The notes under the pieces: generated by a model
What the model saw: only the letters and a program-made list of their open reading frames with translations
The model's database searches: none
What the model was told of the DNA's origin: nothing
Made by a program: the position numbers and the translations under genes
Source: Salipaludibacillus daqingensis
Lineage (GTDB): Bacteria > Bacillota > Bacilli > Bacillales > Salisediminibacteriaceae
Direction: 5' to 3'
Length of the DNA: 64,000 nt
NCBI RefSeq assembly: GCF_029891575.1
Contig: NZ_JARZHF010000003.1
Coordinates: forward strand, 310,001 to 374,000
Shown here: positions 25,728-35,033 of the stretch, piece by piece
Numbering within the stretch: the stretch's first letter is position 1
How the letters are laid out: each line of letters opens with the position of its first letter

Positions 25728-27614
25728 ATGGCGAAAAAAGAATTTAAAGCAGAATCGAAGCGGCTTTTGGAAATGATGGTCAATTCGATCTACTCACAAA
25801 AAGAAATATTTATAAGAGAATTGATCTCAAATGCTAGTGATGCCATCGATAAGATGTATTACAAAGCTCTAACGGATGATTCCGTCAATTTCGACAAAGA
25901 CGACTTCTACATTAAGGTTAGCGCTGATCAAGAAAACAGAACGCTAACCATTGTTGACACAGGTATTGGTATGACGAAAGAAGAGTTAGAGAAAAACCTT
26001 GGTACGATTGCAGAAAGTGGCTCTCTAGCATTTAAAAAGGAAAATGAAATCAAAGATGGACATGACATCATCGGACAATTTGGTGTCGGTTTTTACTCAG
26101 CATTTATGGTTGCTGACTCGGTAAAAGTACTTAGTAAAGCTTTCGGTAATGAAGAAGCTTTCGAGTGGGAATCAAACGGTACAGACGGATACACCATCGA
26201 ACCAACAGAAAAGGATTCCGTTGGTACAACGATTATCATCAAGCTGAAAGAAAACCAAGAAGAAGAATCGTATGATGAGTTTTTAGAAGAACAGCAGTTG
26301 AAATCCATCATTAAGAAGTACTCTGACTTCATTCGTTACCCAATTAAAATGGATGTCACTGTTCATAAACCAAAAGAAGATGCAGAAGACAATGAAACAG
26401 AAGAAACGATAGAAGAACAAACGGTCAATAGTATGGTGCCGATTTGGCGTAAAAACAAGTCTGAATTAAAAGACGAAGATTATGAAAACTTTTATAATGA
26501 AAAGAGATATGGCTTTGATAAGCCATTAAAACATATTCATATTAATGTCGACGGTACGATTCGCTATAATGCGATCTTGTTTATACCTGAAACGGTCCCA
26601 TTTGATTATTATTCGAAAGAATTTGAAAAAGGCCTCGAATTGTACTCTAGTGGCGTTTTGATCATGGATAAATGTTCGGACTTGTTGCCTGATTACTTCG
26701 GCTTTGTCAAAGGCATGGTTGATTCCGAAGATCTGTCGTTAAATATCTCTCGGGAAATACTGCAGCACGATCGCCAGTTGAAGATGATCGCTAAAAATAT
26801 TAAATCAAAAATCAAATCGCAACTTCAGTCGTTATTGAAAGAAGATCGCGATAAATATGTGACATTCTTCGAGTCTTTTGGCCGCCAATTAAAGTACGGT
26901 GTTTACACGGACTTCGGAAGTAACAAAGGGGACTTGCAAGACTTACTTATGTTCTACTCTTCTACAGAGAAGAAACTGGTCACACTTGACGAGTATGTGT
27001 CGCGAATGCCTGAAGACCAAAAATATATATACTATGCAACAGGGGAATCTTACGCTCGTATTGAGAAGCTTCCACAAACGGAAATGGTTTCTGACAAAGG
27101 GTATGAAATCCTCTACTTCACAGAAGATGTAGATGAATTTGCGATTAAAATGATGCGCGACTATAAAGAAAAAGAGTTCAAATCTGTTTCAAGTGGTGAC
27201 TTGGGCATCGATTCTGACGATGACAAAACAGAAGAAGATGAAAAAACAGCCGATGAAAACAAAGATCTCTTTAAAGAAATGAAAGACATCCTTGGAGATA
27301 AGATCAAAGATGTACGTATTTCTAAACGATTGAAGTCTCACCCTGTTTGCTTAACAACAGAAGGGGAAGTGACGATTGAAATGGAGAAAATCCTCCAGTC
27401 TATGCCTGAAAACCAGAACGTAAAAGCAGATAAAGTGCTTGAAATCAATCAAAATCACAACGTCTTCCAATCATTAAAACAAGCATATGATGGAGATAAA
27501 GAAAAACTTAAATTATATACATCGTTATTATACAGCCAAGCTTTGTTAATCGAAGGACTTCCATTAGAAGATCCAGTCGAATTTACGAATGATATGTGCA
27601 AAGTGATGGAATAA
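25728..27614 (+). CDS. htpG: Hsp90-family chaperone HtpG
   Basis: This 628-residue ATP-dependent chaperone has the GHKL ATPase domain first ([39 protein letters not shown]), a charged linker (about 215-240), the middle domain with NISREILQ, and the C-terminal dimerisation domain ending in [12 protein letters not shown]. All ATP-binding signatures are intact. Translation starts at the ATG at 25728 behind AAGGAG; an in-frame extension to 25686 would overlap the CIRCE element. The gene is monocistronic with its own terminator and should be induced on heat or protein stress through HrcA. Confidence 0.97.
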   Translation: MAKKEFKAESKRLLEMMVNSIYSQKEIFIRELISNASDAIDKMYYKALTDDSVNFDKDDFYIKVSADQENRTLTIVDTGIGMTKEELEKNLGTIAESGSLAFKKENEIKDGHDIIGQFGVGFYSAFMVADSVKVLSKAFGNEEAFEWESNGTDGYTIEPTEKDSVGTTIIIKLKENQEEESYDEFLEEQQLKSIIKKYSDFIRYPIKMDVTVHKPKEDAEDNETEETIEEQTVNSMVPIWRKNKSELKDEDYENFYNEKRYGFDKPLKHIHINVDGTIRYNAILFIPETVPFDYYSKEFEKGLELYSSGVLIMDKCSDLLPDYFGFVKGMVDSEDLSLNISREILQHDRQLKMIAKNIKSKIKSQLQSLLKEDRDKYVTFFESFGRQLKYGVYTDFGSNKGDLQDLLMFYSSTEKKLVTLDEYVSRMPEDQKYIYYATGESYARIEKLPQTEMVSDKGYEILYFTEDVDEFAIKMMRDYKEKEFKSVSSGDLGIDSDDDKTEEDEKTADENKDLFKEMKDILGDKIKDVRISKRLKSHPVCLTTEGEVTIEMEKILQSMPENQNVKADKVLEINQNHNVFQSLKQAYDGDKEKLKLYTSLLYSQALLIEGLPLEDPVEFTNDMCKVME

Positions 27615-27621
27615 CGATTTT

Positions 27622-27650
27622 ACCCCTGACAGATTCGTCAGGGGTTTTTA
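27622..27650 (+). terminator. Intrinsic terminator of htpG
   Basis: ACCCCTGAC pairs with GTCAGGGGT, loop of six, followed by TTTT. Confidence 0.9.
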
Positions 27651-27684
27651 TATGTGTATATTTAACTATGAATACAATATTAAA

Positions 27685-29181
27685 TCACCTATACTCTGCT
27701 AACTCTCCACTTAGTTCTTTTGTGGCTCCATATACTTTTTGATATAGTTTAAATAGCTTAGCGTACCTTTCTACATTTTCTCGAATTGGTTCATAAACAC
27801 TGCTTTCAGAAACAAAATCATCCGCACAACTTTTTAATGAGTCATACCAACCCAGTCCAAATGCAGCAAGCATTGCAGCTCCCATGCCAGGTCCTTGTTC
27901 ACTTTTTAACGTCACCACTTGTGCATTGTAGATATCTGCCTGTATTTGTAGCCAAAGTGCACTTTTTGCACCTCCCCCGATCGCAACCACTTTGTTGATC
28001 GTTTTTCCTTTGTTCCGAAATGTTTCCACCGTTTCATTTAATGAAAATGTTATGCCTTCGATGACAGATCGAGTAAAATCTCCTCTTGTATGTCCTGCAT
28101 GAGCTCCAATAAAACTCCCTCGAATCGTTGCATCTGCATGAGGAGTTCTTTCCCCAACAATATATGGTGTAAATAATAATCCTTTTGAACCAACAGAAGA
28201 TTCTTCCGCTTCCCTAATTAAGTCTTCAAACAACGTCTCTTTGGCAAAAACATCTTTAAACCAACTTAAACTATATCCCGCAGCCAATGTGACACCCATT
28301 GTATAAAATGCCGCTTCTTCTCCGTGATTAAAGTAATGAACTTTCCCCGCAAAATCTTTATCCCCTGTTTCTTCATAAGATAAAACAACACCGGAAGTCC
28401 CAGTGCTACTTAACGTCACACCTTCTTCTAATATACCCGCACCGATTGCCCCACAAGCATTATCCGCTCCGCCAGCAAACACTTCGCACGTAATTGGAAG
28501 ACCAGTTTCCTCCGCTATCCTTTCTGTTATCTTCCCTACTTGTTCATGAGATGGAACGAGCGGTGGACAAAGAATCGATGGGATGCCGTTCATCGAACAC
28601 ATTTCTTCGCTCCATTTTTTTTTCGCTATATTTAGAAGAAGCGTTCCCGCTGCATCTGAATAGTCCATATGAATTTCGCTAGTTAAACGATAACGAAGAT
28701 AATCTTTTGGTAAAACAAATGTTTTAGCCTTTTCAAATAACGCCTTCTCGTGTTCTTTCACCCACATAAGTTTTGGTAACGTGAATCCTTCTAATGCGGG
28801 ATTCTTCGTAATTTCATGAAGTTTATCTAAACCTACATTTGCTTCAATCTGTCGACATTGTGCCGTTGTTCTTGTATCATTCCAAAGAATGGCTTTTCTT
28901 AAAGGCTTTAAGTCTTCTCCTAATAAAACAAGACCGTGCATTTGTCCTGAAAAGCTCATCCCTTCAATGGCACTAGGATCTTCCAATCGATCGGTTAATT
29001 CTTTTAATCCTGCTATTGTTTCATGCACCCAATCTTCCGGATCTTGTTCGCTGTATCCTGGCTCGTCGTGATAAAGGGGATAATCTTTGGATACTTCCTC
29101 CACCACTTCCCCTTTACGATTCACTAATAACAACTTCACGGCACTTGTCCCTAAATCGACTCCTATGACATACCTACTCAT
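27685..29181 (-). CDS. xylB: Xylulokinase
   Basis: The 498-residue FGGY-family kinase phosphorylates D-xylulose to xylulose 5-phosphate, which enters the pentose phosphate pathway. It shows GVDLGTSAVK (phosphate loop), FSGQMHGLV, LWNDTRT, GGADNACGAIGAG with the catalytic Asp, and the adenosine-binding AIGGGAKSALWLQIQAD. Length matches Bacillus XylB. GGGAGG precedes the ATG. It follows xylA in the same transcription unit, separated by 66 bases that contain a strong hairpin. XylR control through the xylO site upstream of xylA is expected. Confidence 0.96.
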   Translation of the reverse strand: MSRYVIGVDLGTSAVKLLLVNRKGEVVEEVSKDYPLYHDEPGYSEQDPEDWVHETIAGLKELTDRLEDPSAIEGMSFSGQMHGLVLLGEDLKPLRKAILWNDTRTTAQCRQIEANVGLDKLHEITKNPALEGFTLPKLMWVKEHEKALFEKAKTFVLPKDYLRYRLTSEIHMDYSDAAGTLLLNIAKKKWSEEMCSMNGIPSILCPPLVPSHEQVGKITERIAEETGLPITCEVFAGGADNACGAIGAGILEEGVTLSSTGTSGVVLSYEETGDKDFAGKVHYFNHGEEAAFYTMGVTLAAGYSLSWFKDVFAKETLFEDLIREAEESSVGSKGLLFTPYIVGERTPHADATIRGSFIGAHAGHTRGDFTRSVIEGITFSLNETVETFRNKGKTINKVVAIGGGAKSALWLQIQADIYNAQVVTLKSEQGPGMGAAMLAAFGLGWYDSLKSCADDFVSESSVYEPIRENVERYAKLFKLYQKVYGATKELSGELAEYR

Positions 29182-29208
29182 GATTAGTAACCTCCCTTAA
29201 TATACGTG

Positions 29209-29237
29209 ATGCGAATAGCGACAAGCGCTATTCGCAT
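29209..29237 (-). other. Perfect hairpin between xylA and xylB
   Basis: ATGCGAATAGCG (29209-29220) pairs with CGCTATTCGCAT (29226-29237) around five bases. No T run follows on the minus strand, so it is more likely an mRNA stability or processing element, or a weak attenuator, than a terminator. Confidence 0.7.
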
Positions 29238-29247
29238 GATTTAACGT

Positions 29248-30561
29248 TTATACATTCAATAAATATTGATTGATCCGTGCTTTAATCTTTTCTAACTGAC
29301 CCGATTTCACATCTATTTCTCCAAGATCCAACGCATGACTTTCTAATTCTTTGAAGTTTGTTTTGCCTGAAACAATTTTTTCACCAATCCCAGACTTAAA
29401 TGTGCTATAACGATCAGCGGCAATTTTTTCAAAGAATTGGTCATCAATCATTTTCTGAGCTACTCGAAGTCCTACTGCAAAAGCGTCCATTCCAGCTACG
29501 TGTGCATGGAAGAGATCATCTGCTTCAAAAGAACCGCGACGCACTTTCGCATCAAAGTTTAACCCTCCACGACCTAGGCCTCCATTTTTAAGAATTTCGT
29601 ACATCGCAAGTGTTGTTGCATATAAATCTGTTGGAAATTCATCTGTATCCCAGCCGAGCAATAAGTCTCCTTGATTGGCATCAACCGAACCAAGCATCCC
29701 ACTTTCACGTGCTGTTCGAAGCTCATGTTCAAACGTATGACCAGCTAATGTGGCATGATTTGCTTCAATGTTAAACTTGAAATGATCTTGCAACCCATAC
29801 TGATAAAGAAACGATGTCGCCGTTGCCACATCAAAGTCATATTGATGCGTTGTTGGTTCTTTTGGCTTCGGCTCAATTAAGAACTGTGCATCAAAGCCAA
29901 TTTCTTTCGCATAATCTAATCCCATATGATAAAATTTCGCCAAATTATCTAACTCAAGTTTCATATCCGTATTCAAAAGCGTTTCATACCCTTCGCGACC
30001 GCCCCAAAAAACGTAGTTTTCCGCACCTAATTCTTTCCCAACTTCTAACCCCTTCTTCACCTTCGCTGCTGCGTAAGCGTATACATCTGCGTGACTAGAA
30101 GTTCCCGCTCCGTGAGTAAACCGAGGGTGTGTAAACATATTCGCTGTGTTCCAAAGAAGTTTTGTATTGCTTGTCTTCATATAATCTTTTATCATTGCGA
30201 CAATTTCATCAAGATTCTTATTCGACTCTCGAAGCGTACTTCCTTCTGGTGCTACATCAATATCGTGAAAACAGAAAAATGGAGCATTCATTTTCTCAAA
30301 AAACTCAAACGCCGCATCTACTCGTGCTTTCGCTTGGTCCATTCCAGTCAAGTGATCCCACGGGCGTTTTGCCGTTCCAGCGCCAAAAGGGTCGCCACCA
30401 TCTCCAGTAAATGTGTGCCAGTAAGCGATCCCATATCGTAAAATTTCTTCCATCGTTTGATTACCAATCTTCTCTTTTGGATTGTAATACTTAAACGCAA
30501 AAGGATTTTCCGATTGAGCCCCTTCATACTGTATTGCAGAAATATTTTTGAAATATGCCAT
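29248..30561 (-). CDS. xylA: Xylose isomerase
   Basis: The 437-residue TIM-barrel enzyme converts D-xylose to D-xylulose. Class II features are present: [10 protein letters not shown] with the base histidine, [26 protein letters not shown] with metal-binding Glu, [15 protein letters not shown] and DANQGD. I take the ATG at 30561, behind AGGAGG, rather than an upstream in-frame codon at 30603 that lies at the promoter. First gene of the xylAB unit, divergent from xylR. XylR operator 1 overlaps its promoter. Confidence 0.97.
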   Translation of the reverse strand: MAYFKNISAIQYEGAQSENPFAFKYYNPKEKIGNQTMEEILRYGIAYWHTFTGDGGDPFGAGTAKRPWDHLTGMDQAKARVDAAFEFFEKMNAPFFCFHDIDVAPEGSTLRESNKNLDEIVAMIKDYMKTSNTKLLWNTANMFTHPRFTHGAGTSSHADVYAYAAAKVKKGLEVGKELGAENYVFWGGREGYETLLNTDMKLELDNLAKFYHMGLDYAKEIGFDAQFLIEPKPKEPTTHQYDFDVATATSFLYQYGLQDHFKFNIEANHATLAGHTFEHELRTARESGMLGSVDANQGDLLLGWDTDEFPTDLYATTLAMYEILKNGGLGRGGLNFDAKVRRGSFEADDLFHAHVAGMDAFAVGLRVAQKMIDDQFFEKIAADRYSTFKSGIGEKIVSGKTNFKELESHALDLGEIDVKSGQLEKIKARINQYLLNV

Positions 30562-30593
30562 GATATAACCTCCTAGGAGTATTTGATAAATGT

Positions 30594-30622
30594 ATTGTAT
30601 CAAGTTAAACTTAGTTTGTCCA
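30594..30622 (-). promoter_or_regulatory. xylA promoter
   Basis: On the minus strand TGGACA (30617-30622), 17 bases, TACAAT (30594-30599). The -35 lies inside xylO site 1. Confidence 0.75.
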
Positions 30623-30635
30623 TTGAATAAACTAA
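30611..30635. promoter_or_regulatory. XylR operator, site 1
   Basis: 25 bases with outer arms TTAGTTT and AAACTAA, the same length and arms as the Bacillus xylO consensus. It covers the xylA -35 box. Confidence 0.88.
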
Positions 30636-30644
30636 GTTTATTTA

Positions 30645-30673
30645 TTGTAAGTAGTTTAGAAGATGGATAAACT
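30645..30673 (+). promoter_or_regulatory. xylR promoter
   Basis: TTGTAA (30645-30650), 17 bases, TAAACT (30668-30673). The spacer and -10 lie inside xylO site 2. Confidence 0.6.
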
Positions 30674-30675
30674 AA
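30651..30675. promoter_or_regulatory. XylR operator, site 2
   Basis: 25 bases with arms GTAGTTT and AAACTAA, a slightly weaker match. It overlaps the xylR promoter, indicating autorepression. Centre-to-centre distance from site 1 is 40 bases. Confidence 0.75.
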
Positions 30676-30749
30676 GGAGAGAGACTTATTTACAACTCTA
30701 GCAAAGTCACCACAGAATGATTACAGAACCATTTGAAAAGGAGATTACT

Positions 30750-31907
30750 ATGTCTAGTTATCAATATAGTGTAAAAATGAGCAACAAACTGTTACTTTTA
30801 CAGACAATAAAAAAAGATCATCCCATTTCTAGAGCTGCGCTAGCACAAAAACTAGGATTAACGAAAGCGACTGTTTCCACCCTTGTGGATGAACTTATTG
30901 ATGGAAACTACTGTTATCAAACAGGATTAGGTCAATCCAGTGGCGGTCGTCGCCCTCTCATGCTTCAATTCAATGAAAAAGCAGGTTTCACAGTAAGCAT
31001 TGATATTGGAGTAAACTATCTTTTAGGTATTTTAACTGACCTTCAAGGAACTGTCGTAAACGAAGTGCTTCATTCCTTTAACACAAATAACTTAGAAGGA
31101 ACAATCGATGAAATGCAAGAAATGATTGATTACCTCGTTCGAAAAGGGGATGAAACACCGTATGGTCTCGTTGGTATCGGTTTTGCTATTCCTGGTTTAG
31201 TAAACTCAAAAGGGGATATTTTAGCTACTCCTAATTTAGATTGGCATGAACCACAGATAAAAAAAATATTCGAAGACATCTATCAAGTCCCAGTAAATAT
31301 TGAAAACGAAGCAAATGCAGGGGCTTATGGGGAGAAATCCTTTGGCTCTGCAAAACATGTAGATCATGCCATTTACGTTAGTGCCGGGATTGGTATTGGT
31401 GTAGGTCTCATTTTAAACAACCAACTTTATCGAGGAGCACACGGTTTCACTGGAGAAATGGGTCATATGATCATTGAACGACATGGAGCATCATGCCGTT
31501 GTGGAAGTAAAGGATGTTGGGAACTTTACGCGTCTGAAATGGCACTCCTTGATCGCTATAAGGAACTTTCAAAAAATACAGAAACCGCTTCCCTTGAAGA
31601 TTTGATACAACTTGCTAACCATGATGACACTATCCGTCATTTATTTGAGGAAGTTGGCACTCAATTAGGGGTCGGAATTAATAATATAATCAATACTTTC
31701 AATCCTGAAAAAGTGATCATTGGGAATAGGTTATCAAAAGCAAAAGATCTATTACTCCCTTCTATTGTTGATGTTGTGTCCAACCAAACCATTTCATTTA
31801 TGGAAAGTTCGGTAGACATTCAATTTACTAGTTTACATCCTTATTCTTCAGCACTTGGTATGTCCGCTTTTTCGATCGATGGATTTTTAAATAGACAATT
31901 TTTATAA
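30750..31907 (+). CDS. xylR: Xylose repressor XylR (ROK family)
   Basis: The 385-residue repressor has an N-terminal winged helix (HPISRAALAQKLGLTKATVS, residues about 22-45) and a ROK sugar-binding domain with SIDIGVNYLLG, NEANAGAYGE, the HGFTGEMGHM motif and the zinc cluster CRCGSKGCWE. It binds xylO and releases it when xylose is bound. The ATG at 30750 follows AAAAGGAG. It diverges from xylAB, and each of the two operators covers one promoter. It may also act on the downstream YesMN/ABC genes, where only half-site-like sequence is seen. Confidence 0.95.
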   Translation: MSSYQYSVKMSNKLLLLQTIKKDHPISRAALAQKLGLTKATVSTLVDELIDGNYCYQTGLGQSSGGRRPLMLQFNEKAGFTVSIDIGVNYLLGILTDLQGTVVNEVLHSFNTNNLEGTIDEMQEMIDYLVRKGDETPYGLVGIGFAIPGLVNSKGDILATPNLDWHEPQIKKIFEDIYQVPVNIENEANAGAYGEKSFGSAKHVDHAIYVSAGIGIGVGLILNNQLYRGAHGFTGEMGHMIIERHGASCRCGSKGCWELYASEMALLDRYKELSKNTETASLEDLIQLANHDDTIRHLFEEVGTQLGVGINNIINTFNPEKVIIGNRLSKAKDLLLPSIVDVVSNQTISFMESSVDIQFTSLHPYSSALGMSAFSIDGFLNRQFL

Positions 31908-31948
31908 GGGGGCGCTACAAAGTAGCTCCCCTATCGATTTATCTACTA

Positions 31949-31977
31949 TTGACATCGCTTTCAAACTGACATAAACT
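31949..31977 (+). promoter_or_regulatory. Promoter with embedded cre site, upstream of the YesM-type kinase
   Basis: TTGACA (31949-31954), 17 bases, TAAACT (31972-31977). TGACATCGCTTTCA at 31950-31963 matches 13 of 14 cre positions and overlaps the -35, so CcpA should block this promoter in glucose. Confidence 0.7.
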
Positions 31978-31989
31978 ATTAGTAAAATA

Positions 31990-32006
31990 AGTTCATTCAA
32001 TGAACT
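31990..32006. promoter_or_regulatory. Palindrome AGTTCATT-C-AATGAACT, candidate operator
   Basis: A perfect 8-base dyad with a one-base centre, about 13 bases after the -10. The core ATTCAATG also occurs in xylO site 1 (reverse strand), but the flanking arms differ, so XylR binding is only a possibility. Confidence 0.5.
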
Positions 32007-32355
32007 AACTTTTTTCTTTGTGAATCCCCTTCACAATATATTCTTGTAGCGGTATCTGAACGATTTACAGGTACCGCTTTCTTTCCCTCTCACTAGTCTG
32101 AATAGTCTGAAATTAAAACGTAACAATGAGGGTTCTAGATTCTTGCCTTTCGCTCGAATATATGGAACACCATTTTCATTCGACATAGGGGAAAATATTC
32201 TTCAACATTACCATGAACCCGTAATAGAGGTTTTTTATTACTATATTTAAATTCCGACATGGAAAATGATCAAAAACATCGTTTTTGGCTACATAAGATC
32301 AGAGATGTGTAACAACTTATAGCTAATAAGAATCAACACTGTTGGGGGACTTACT

Positions 32356-34131
32356 ATGTTTAAGATGAATTTGAATTGGCGTAAATGGAATACGTTAAGA
32401 AATCAAATATTAATTATCTTCACGATAGTCATGACGGTTGTCCTTTTTTTTGTTGGTCTTATCACTTTTAATCTCGTCACAGATATTTTAAATAAAAATG
32501 CAGAAGTACAAATAGAGCAAACAGCAACAGAAACGCTTAATAGAGTCAATTCTCAGTATGAACAAATAGAACTGATTACGAGTCAAATTGGTACCGATCC
32601 TTTTGTTCAAAGTCTCCTTTACAAGACGATTAATCAAGAAGCTGTTACCTTTAATGAACGACAATCAATGAATCAAATCATTAATAGCTATCAAGCTTAT
32701 ACGACTGGCATGTCTTCCTTTGAATTATATTTCACAGATTACACTCGCCTCTTTCCATTAAATGAACTTTCTCTCCCTGCTCGGATTGATCCTCATTGGA
32801 TCAATGTTGCAATAGAAGAAAATGGGCGACTTGTTTGGGCTGGTGAAGATCCGTTCGATGAAGATTCGTTTGTGACCATCAAAAAAATCAACTTGTTGGA
32901 CCGAAACTTTTCTCACGGGGGGTATTTAATTACAAAAATTAATAAAAACTATTTCGATCTTAGAAGGCAATATTCAACATCCGAACCATCGAGTGACTTT
33001 GTGTTATTACAAGACCAAGAAGGACATTATATTACGTCAAACATCCCCTATGAAACGTTAGATACCATCGATCTGACTAATGATGGACGAACAGTAACCA
33101 TTGAGGGTCAGGAATTTATCCGGGTCAGTCGAACGTCTACTCATAACCAATTCACTCTTATTATCTACTCTCCCGTGAACACTCTTCTAGAAGGTATTAC
33201 TGGGATAGGAACAGCGATTGTCATAGCTGGTGGCTTAGGTTTTATCATTTTTGCTTTAGCAAGTTATAGTTTATCTACATTCATTACTGATCCAATCCAA
33301 CGCTTGACAAAAGCGATGAGATTCGGTCAACTCGGTGCATTAAAGCCATCACCAAAGATAACCTCCTCTGTCGAGTTAACGGAATTAAACGATACGTATA
33401 ATAAAATGGTTGAAACGACAAATCATTTAATTAAAGTTGTTTATGAAGAAGAATTAACACGAAACCGAGCAGAATTAAAAGCTTTACAAGCTCAAATAAA
33501 TCCGCATTTTCTTTTTAATACATTAGAAGCTCTTTATTGGTCACTAGATGAAAAAAATGAAGAAAGTGCCGATATCGTCATTGCTATGTCTGAGTTGTTT
33601 CGATATACGATTAGTGATGTCAAAGGAGAGGATTGGGTTCTCTTAAATGAAGAAGTGTTGCATATTGAACGTTACTTACAAATCATGAAATTAAGGTTTG
33701 GTGAGCAGTTAACTTGGTCGATTGAGATTCCAGATAATGTCGCTGAAATAATTATACCTAAACTTCTAATCCAACCAATCGTAGAAAATGCTATTTTACA
33801 TGGCATTGGCCAAAAACCTGAAAGAGGTGAAATTAAAATAGAAGCCGGCATTTATCCTAAAAATCCACACTATGCCTTTATTTCTATTCAAGATAGTGGG
33901 ATAGGAATGGATGAAGAAGCCCTTGAAGCTCTTGTTTCTTCTATGAAAACTAGAACCGTGTCACTTACATCCAAAAAGGGGATGGGAATTGCTATGTCTA
34001 ATATTCAACAACGGATGGATCTTTCTTATTTAGACTATCCTGATGCTTCTATTTCGATTGAGAGTGAAATCCAGAAAGGTACAACGGTTACTTTAGTGGT
34101 TCCTATTATGAAAGGAGGAAAACAGTCATGA
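32356..34131 (+). CDS. YesM-type sensor histidine kinase of the xylan locus
   Basis: The 591-residue kinase has a membrane segment near residues 17-38, a large extracytoplasmic Cache-like domain, a second membrane segment (about 285-307), a HAMP domain, the His_kinase motif QINPHFLFNTLE (His384) and a HATPase domain with QPIVENAILHG and KGMGIAMSN. This is the LytS/YesM architecture. The stop overlaps the start of the next gene by four bases, so kinase and regulator are coupled. Such pairs sense oligosaccharides and induce the adjacent ABC importer; here xylo-oligosaccharides are likely, judged from the GH43 enzyme. Confidence 0.92.
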   Translation: MFKMNLNWRKWNTLRNQILIIFTIVMTVVLFFVGLITFNLVTDILNKNAEVQIEQTATETLNRVNSQYEQIELITSQIGTDPFVQSLLYKTINQEAVTFNERQSMNQIINSYQAYTTGMSSFELYFTDYTRLFPLNELSLPARIDPHWINVAIEENGRLVWAGEDPFDEDSFVTIKKINLLDRNFSHGGYLITKINKNYFDLRRQYSTSEPSSDFVLLQDQEGHYITSNIPYETLDTIDLTNDGRTVTIEGQEFIRVSRTSTHNQFTLIIYSPVNTLLEGITGIGTAIVIAGGLGFIIFALASYSLSTFITDPIQRLTKAMRFGQLGALKPSPKITSSVELTELNDTYNKMVETTNHLIKVVYEEELTRNRAELKALQAQINPHFLFNTLEALYWSLDEKNEESADIVIAMSELFRYTISDVKGEDWVLLNEEVLHIERYLQIMKLRFGEQLTWSIEIPDNVAEIIIPKLLIQPIVENAILHGIGQKPERGEIKIEAGIYPKNPHYAFISIQDSGIGMDEEALEALVSSMKTRTVSLTSKKGMGIAMSNIQQRMDLSYLDYPDASISIESEIQKGTTVTLVVPIMKGGKQS

Positions 34132-34916
34132 CAAAAAAGAACATTCTTATTGTTGATGATGAACCTCGCTCTCGATTGGGTGTAAAACGAACATTAGAGT
34201 CAACTCCTTCGCTTTTTATAGACATACAGACAGCAGCGAATGCCAAAGAGGCTCAACACGTTATCACTGCTTCTCATATTGATCTATTAATTACAGATAT
34301 TCGTATGCCAGAGAAAACCGGATTAGAGCTAATTCAATCATTAAAACAGAATAATCCTCACCTTGTTTTTATTGTCATCTCAGCTTATTCCGAGTTTGAT
34401 TACGCTCATCAAGCTTTAGAGTTAGGGGTGATCAATTATTTATTAAAACCAGTACAAAAAGAAAAACTAATTCAAGCTGTAGAGCAAGCTCTGAATATTA
34501 TAGAAGAACAAACGCGTTACGGAAAAGTAAATAGGGCTATTGATCAAACTCTACAAAAAGCAGAATCAGATACTTCCGATTACTCCGAAGCCGCTCAGCA
34601 AGTGATGAATTATGTAGACGATCACTTACATGAAAAAATCACCATCAAAGATGCGGCAAATGCCGTCCATTTAAATGCAAGTTATCTTAGTGTCCATTTC
34701 AAAGAGCAAGTCGGAATGACATTCAGTGATTACGTCACCCGTAAAAAACTTCAATATGCCAAACATCTTCTATTATCAACAAATGAAACCATTGCTCATA
34801 TTGCTGAAAAAACAGGCTATCAAACAGCAAAATATTTTGTAAAGATCTTTAAATCAAATGTACAGATGACCCCATCAGAGTATAGAAAAAACGGACAATC
34901 TTCCTTAATTGAGTAA
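34128..34916 (+). CDS. YesN-type response regulator (REC + AraC HTH)
   Basis: The 262-residue protein has a receiver domain (residues 5-120) with the acidic DDEPRSR pair, the phospho-acceptor in LLITDIRMPE (Asp56), and lysine in LLKPVQKEK. A C-terminal AraC-type double helix-turn-helix follows (about 160-258; VHLNASYLSVHFKEQVG, AEKTGYQTAKYFVKIFK). Compared with the roughly 370-500 residue YesN relatives it is compact, with little linker. Expected to activate the importer gene cluster that starts 117 bases downstream, whose promoter has a good -10 but no proper -35. Confidence 0.93.
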   Translation: MTKKNILIVDDEPRSRLGVKRTLESTPSLFIDIQTAANAKEAQHVITASHIDLLITDIRMPEKTGLELIQSLKQNNPHLVFIVISAYSEFDYAHQALELGVINYLLKPVQKEKLIQAVEQALNIIEEQTRYGKVNRAIDQTLQKAESDTSDYSEAAQQVMNYVDDHLHEKITIKDAANAVHLNASYLSVHFKEQVGMTFSDYVTRKKLQYAKHLLLSTNETIAHIAEKTGYQTAKYFVKIFKSNVQMTPSEYRKNGQSSLIE

Positions 34917-34962
34917 AAGAAACCTAATCAAAGTGGTATTTAAACCAATCAAAACCACCTTA

Positions 34963-35012
34963 TGATAACGCTTTCTTTCCTTTATCATTAAGTTATACTC
35001 ATTCACTAAACT
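34963..35012 (+). promoter_or_regulatory. Activator-type promoter of the xylo-oligosaccharide ABC genes with cre-like and XylR half-site
   Basis: TATACT at 34994-34999 is a good -10, while the -35 position reads CTTTCT, typical of an activator-dependent promoter. TGATAACGCTTTCT (34963-34976) fits cre at 12 of 14 positions and covers the -35. ACTAAACTAAG just after the -10 carries a copy of the right xylO arm, with only a poor left arm. Confidence 0.45.
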
Positions 35013-35033
35013 AAGTTAAGGGGGAAACAACGA

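Larger units (their letters stand above)
31908..32355. other. Control region upstream of the xylan YesM/YesN genes
   Basis: A hairpin at 31906-31932 (AGGGG..GCTAC with GTAGC.CCCCT) overlaps the end of xylR and lacks a T run. Promoter, cre site and a palindrome follow, listed separately. From about 32010 to 32340 there is a long leader with no gene or recognised RNA element; GTTGGGGGA precedes the kinase start. Confidence 0.55.
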
